Source: Verrucomicrobiales bacterium (lineage in GTDB: Bacteria; Verrucomicrobiota; Verrucomicrobiae; Limisphaerales; UBA1100). From it: 18,178 nucleotides of DNA. Position numbers and translations under genes: made by a program. Shown piece after piece: positions 15,352 to 18,178 of the stretch. The stretch is taken from assembly GCA_002721895.1 (NCBI GenBank), contig PBLV01000023.1, forward strand, positions 1 through 18,178, read 5' to 3'. The notes beneath the pieces are model-generated. The model did not search any database. It was not told where the DNA came from and was given only the letters and a program-made list of their open reading frames with translations. Within the stretch, counting starts at the first letter, position 1. Each line of letters opens with the position of its first letter.

Positions 15352-16776
15352 ATGAGCGGGGAATTCCGGCTGGTTTCGGTGGCGGATTTGCTGTTGGAGA
15401 ATGGCGTGGCGGTGGGCGATCGTGTGCGGCTGCAGGGCTGGGTGCGCACGAGGCGTGATTCGAAGGCGGGGTTGTCGTTTGTGCAACTGCACGATGGCTC
15501 TTGCTTTGAGCCCGCACAGGTGGTGGCGCCGGGTGAGTTGGAGAATTACGCCGCCGAAGTGCAGCACCTCACCACGGGCTGCTCGATGATTGCCGAAGGC
15601 GAAGTGGTTGCGTCGGAGGGCAAGGGGCAAAGCGTTGAGCTGATGGCCACGCGCATTGAGCCGGTGGGCATGGTGGATGATCCGGAGACATATCCTATGC
15701 CGGCCAAGCGGCACACGTTTGAGTATCTCCGCGAGCAGGCGCATCTGCGCGTGCGCACCAATGCCTTTTCTGCGATGGCGCGTGTGCGGCATTGTTTGGC
15801 GAATGCCATCCATCGTTACTATCACGAGAACGGTTTCTACTGGGTACACACGCCGATTGTGACCGGCAGCGATTGCGAAGGGGCGGGCGAGATGTTTCGC
15901 GTGAGCACGCTGGACCTCGAAAACCTTCCGCGCTCCGAAAACGGCGCGGTGGATTTTGCGCAGGATTTTTTTGGCAAGGAAACCAACCTCACGGTGTCCG
16001 GCCAGTTGAACGTGGAGAGTTACTGCCTCGCCTTGAGCAAGGTGTACACCTTCGGCCCGACCTTTCGCGCGGAGAATTCAAACACTTCGCGGCATCTCGC
16101 GGAGTTTTGGATGATTGAGCCGGAGATTGCGTTTGCCGATTTGTCCGACGACGCCGACTTGGCTGAGGATTTTCTCAAGAGCATTTTCCGCACGCTGCTC
16201 GATGAACGCGGCGATGACATGGCGTTCTTCCAGCAACGCGTCGACAAGGGCTGCATCGAGCGGCTGGAGAAATTCGTCGAGGCCAGCTTCGAGCGCATGG
16301 ATTACACCGACGCCATCGCGCGCCTTGAGAAGACGGTGGCCGACGGGCACCAATTTGAGTTCCCCGTGAAGTGGGGCATGGACCTGCAAAGCGAACACGA
16401 ACGCTGGCTCACCGAGGAACACATCGGCCGGCCGGTGGTGGTGATGAATTACCCAAAAGACATCAAGGCCTTTTACATGCGCATGAATGACGACGGCAAC
16501 ACCGTCGCGGCGATGGACGTGCTGGCACCCGGCATCGGCGAGATCATAGGCGGCTCCCAACGCGAAGAACGCCTCGACGTCCTCGACTCTCGCCTCGACG
16601 AAATGAACTTGGACAAGGCCGATTACTGGTGGTACCGCGATTTGCGAAAGTACGGCACCGTCCCCCACGCCGGCTTCGGCCTCGGCTTCGAGCGCACCCT
16701 CATCTACACCACCGGCATGGGCAATGTGCGGGATGTGATTCCATTCCCGAGGACGCCCCGCAACGCGACGTTTTAA
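15352..16776 (+). CDS. asnS: Asparaginyl-tRNA synthetase
   Basis: This 474-residue class IIb synthetase charges tRNA-Asn with asparagine. It has an N-terminal OB-fold anticodon-binding domain ([20 protein letters not shown]) and the catalytic core. Motif 2 lies near residues 239-255 ([22 protein letters not shown] in parts: [22 protein letters not shown]). Motif 3 lies near 441-455 ([15 protein letters not shown]), and the protein ends [30 protein letters not shown] supports AsnRS over AspRS. The ATG at 15352 was chosen; upstream in-frame codons to 15232 overlap nirD. No Shine-Dalgarno is evident. The start is 64 bp after the nirD stop. A possible own promoter overlaps the end of nirD. Synonymous codons change from G-ending near the 5' end to C-ending near the 3' end. 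Confidence 0.97.
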   Translation: MSGEFRLVSVADLLLENGVAVGDRVRLQGWVRTRRDSKAGLSFVQLHDGSCFEPAQVVAPGELENYAAEVQHLTTGCSMIAEGEVVASEGKGQSVELMATRIEPVGMVDDPETYPMPAKRHTFEYLREQAHLRVRTNAFSAMARVRHCLANAIHRYYHENGFYWVHTPIVTGSDCEGAGEMFRVSTLDLENLPRSENGAVDFAQDFFGKETNLTVSGQLNVESYCLALSKVYTFGPTFRAENSNTSRHLAEFWMIEPEIAFADLSDDADLAEDFLKSIFRTLLDERGDDMAFFQQRVDKGCIERLEKFVEASFERMDYTDAIARLEKTVADGHQFEFPVKWGMDLQSEHERWLTEEHIGRPVVVMNYPKDIKAFYMRMNDDGNTVAAMDVLAPGIGEIIGGSQREERLDVLDSRLDEMNLDKADYWWYRDLRKYGTVPHAGFGLGFERTLIYTTGMGNVRDVIPFPRTPRNATF

Positions 16777-16780
16777 TTCT

Positions 16781-16845
16781 CACGCGGAGGCGCAGAGACG
16801 CGGAGAATTAATTGAAAACACTCCGCGTCTCTGCGCCTCCCCGTG
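16781..16845. terminator. Long hairpin after asnS (24 of 25 bp paired)
   Basis: The arm at 16781-16805 (CACGCGGAGGCGCAGAGACG...) pairs with 16821-16845 at 24 of 25 positions across a 15-base AT-rich loop. Outside the stem, TTTTAA (16771-16776) faces TTAAAA, so each strand has A/T tracts after the stem. It could terminate both asnS and the opposing tRNA-His transcript. The sequence also resembles dispersed 'CGCGGAGGCGCAGAG' type palindromic repeats common in environmental bacterial genomes. Confidence 0.7.
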
Positions 16846-16857
16846 TGGTTAAAATAA

Positions 16858-16934
16858 TGGGGTGATCGACCGGACTCGAACCGGCGACAACCAGAACCAC
16901 AATCTGGGGCTCTACCAACTGAGCTACGACCACC
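16858..16934 (-). tRNA. tRNA-His (anticodon GTG)
   Basis: The minus strand forms a cloverleaf with acceptor GTGGTCG/CGATCAC, D stem GCTC/GAGC, anticodon stem CCAGA/TCTGG around loop TTGTGGT (anticodon GTG), and T arm GCCGG-TTCGAGT-CCGGT. The extra 5' G characteristic of tRNA-His is encoded (16934), opposite C73, and CCA is encoded at 16858-16860. Confidence 0.95.
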
Positions 16935-16988
16935 GTTGGAAGCCGAACAGTCTACCTGCGCTTGAGGGGCGGGTCAAGGGTTGAGGAA

Positions 16989-17100
16989 TGTCCAATGACC
17001 AATCTCCAAGGAACAAGGAAATCCGAAAACCCAAACGGCCCACATGTTGGGCTTTGAGACTTGGCCATTCCTTGGGAATTGGTTCTTGGGCCTTGGTCTT
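16989..17100. repeat. Imperfect palindromic region upstream of mutL
   Basis: Centred on GCCCA-CATGT-TGGGC (17038-17052), the flanks are rough inverted copies of each other: GACCAATCTCCAAGGAACAA on the left, and GGTTCTTGGGCCTTGGTC on the right, whose complement begins GACCAAGGCCCAAGAACC. CCAA and TTGG words recur throughout. I see no coding potential between tRNA-His and mutL. It may be an interspersed repeat, and it ends in a T-rich tract (17098-17105) that could act as a terminator. Confidence 0.45.
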
Positions 17101-17157
17101 TTTTCCTGTTTACAAAATCGCGTCGACACATTCACCGGCCTTTCGGATGATTCCACG

Positions 17158-18178
17158 GTGAATCGCATCAAGCTGCTCCCGGAACAGGTGGCGAACCAGA
17201 TTGCCGCGGGGGAGGTGGTGGAGCGGCCGGCGAGCGTGGTGAAGGAGCTGGTGGAGAATGCGCTGGATGCGGGGGCGGCGAAGATTGAGGTGGAGGTGCA
17301 GGCGGGGGGGCGCAGCTTGGTGCGGGTGGTGGATGACGGGGAGGGGATGAGCCGGGATGACGCGTTGATGTGCCTGGAGCGGCACGCGACGAGCAAGATC
17401 ACGCGGGCGGAGGACTTGGCGTCGATCGGCACGATGGGGTTCCGTGGGGAGGCGGTGCCGAGTATTGCGAGCGTAAGCCGGTTCACGCTGACGTCGCGGC
17501 CGGAGGGACAGGAGGCGGCGACGCGGGTGGTAATCAACGGTGGCAAGATGGTCTCGGTGAAGGAGGCGGGCGCAGCGCGGGGAACGGAGGTGGAGGTGCG
17601 GTCGCTGTTTTACAATTTGCCAGCGCGGCGGAAGTTTTTAAGAACGGAGGAGACGGAGCGGGCGCATGTGCAGCAGGTGTTGACGCTGGCGGCGTTGGGG
17701 AATCCGCGGGTGGGGTTTTCGTTCACGCACAACGGGCGGCTGGTGTGGCAGCTGCCGACGGAAGGCGGCGAGGGAGCAGAAGCGCTGGAGCGGCGGCTGC
17801 GGGCGCTCTGGGGGGAAGGGCTGCGACTGGTGAAGCTGGAGGCGTCGGGGGAACTGCCGCGGCGGGCGTTTGATGAGCCGGGGACGCCGGCGGCGGGGGT
17901 GCGGCTGTGGGGGTTCATCGGCGCGCCGGGGGTGAGCCGGTCGTCTCGGGAACACCAGCACGTGTTCGTGAACCGGCGGCCGGTGGACAATCGCGGGCTG
18001 AACTTCGCGCTAAAGGAGGGCTACCACACGGCGCTGATGAAGGGGCGGTTCCCGGTGTGCTGCCTGTTCCTGGAAATCGACTCGGCCGAGGTGGACGTGA
18101 ACATTCATCCGGCCAAGCGCGAGGTGAAGTTTCACCGCGAGCGCGAGGTGCGGCGATTCGTGGCGGAGGCGGTGCAGG
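17158..18178 (+). CDS. mutL: DNA mismatch repair protein MutL (3' end beyond window)
   Basis: A GTG at 17158 opens a frame of 340 residues that is still open at the right edge. MutL is the ATPase that links MutS mismatch recognition to strand removal. The GHKL ATPase motifs are all visible: IAAGEVVERPASVVKELVEN with catalytic Glu30 and Asn34, VVDDGEGM, LERHATSKI, and GFRGEAVPSIASVS. Further on are LFYNLPARRKFL, the HVFVNRRPVDN strand and VDVNIHPAKREVKF, so the window covers the N-terminal ATPase/transducer region and lacks the dimerisation domain. NRIKLLPEQVANQ directly after the GTG matches the usual MutL N-terminus. An ATG at 17147 is out of frame. The codons are strikingly G-ending. Confidence 0.95.
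   Translation, partial: MNRIKLLPEQVANQIAAGEVVERPASVVKELVENALDAGAAKIEVEVQAGGRSLVRVVDDGEGMSRDDALMCLERHATSKITRAEDLASIGTMGFRGEAVPSIASVSRFTLTSRPEGQEAATRVVINGGKMVSVKEAGAARGTEVEVRSLFYNLPARRKFLRTEETERAHVQQVLTLAALGNPRVGFSFTHNGRLVWQLPTEGGEGAEALERRLRALWGEGLRLVKLEASGELPRRAFDEPGTPAAGVRLWGFIGAPGVSRSSREHQHVFVNRRPVDNRGLNFALKEGYHTALMKGRFPVCCLFLEIDSAEVDVNIHPAKREVKFHREREVRRFVAEAVQ

Noticed and set aside
7138..17157. A DNA-repair island grouping SRAP, uvrA fragment, mutM, yraN and mutL
   Set aside because: The genes are on different strands, separated by unrelated metabolic genes and tRNAs, and uvrA is only a fragment, so proximity alone does not support a functional island.

Overview
The window is GC-rich bacterial chromosomal DNA that most resembles a member of the PVC group, probably Verrucomicrobiota. 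The grounds are a large hydrazine-synthase-alpha-like (HzsA-related) protein with CxxCH motifs, its uncharacterised secreted partner, and the mix of housekeeping genes. No 16S rRNA or ribosomal protein gene is present to confirm this, so the taxonomy is inference.

Layout. (1) Positions 1-551: the N-terminal 183 residues of a minus-strand lipoprotein, with coiled coil and then a Pro/Thr tail encoded by a 21-bp tandem repeat that runs off the left edge. (2) 628-4871: a plus-strand two-gene unit, the 1049-residue exported HzsA-like c-type cytochrome/propeller protein overlapping by 4 bp a 365-residue exported protein with two similar beta-sandwich halves. (3) 4853-7821: a minus-strand run of SRAP (YedK/HMCES-type) protein, DUF192 lipoprotein and glutamine-dependent NAD+ synthetase. 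(4) 7907-9333: a plus-strand SDR oxidoreductase overlapping a zinc-ribbon SAM methyltransferase. (5) 9331-12149: a 2.8-kb segment bounded by an exact 27-bp direct repeat whose right copy is the 3' end of tRNA-Asn. It looks like a tRNA-targeted insertion without an integrase. It holds a 43-codon fragment of uvrA, a small secreted protein and a gamma-glutamyltransferase. (6) 12129-14557, minus strand: tRNA-Asn(GTT), mutM, yraN and a LysR regulator. (7) 14651-15287: what appears to be an eroded nitrate/nitrite assimilation locus, with the first 80 or so residues of a NarK-type transporter followed by an intact nirD but no nirB. (8) 15352-16776: asnS, then a very strong hairpin and tRNA-His(GTG) on the minus strand. 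(9) 17158 to the right edge: the ATPase part of mutL, starting at GTG.

Functionally the window mixes DNA repair (SRAP, mutM, mutL, uvrA remnant, and possibly yraN), NAD and asparaginyl-tRNA supply, glutathione/gamma-glutamyl metabolism, and an exported heme-protein module of unknown chemistry. The best candidates for something new are the HzsA-like pair, the tRNA-Asn-bounded segment with its uvrA fragment, and the lysR/narK-fragment/nirD remnant. Three coding regions (the left-edge lipoprotein, the uvrA fragment and mutL) were found by reading the sequence directly, because they lack a start or a stop within the window.
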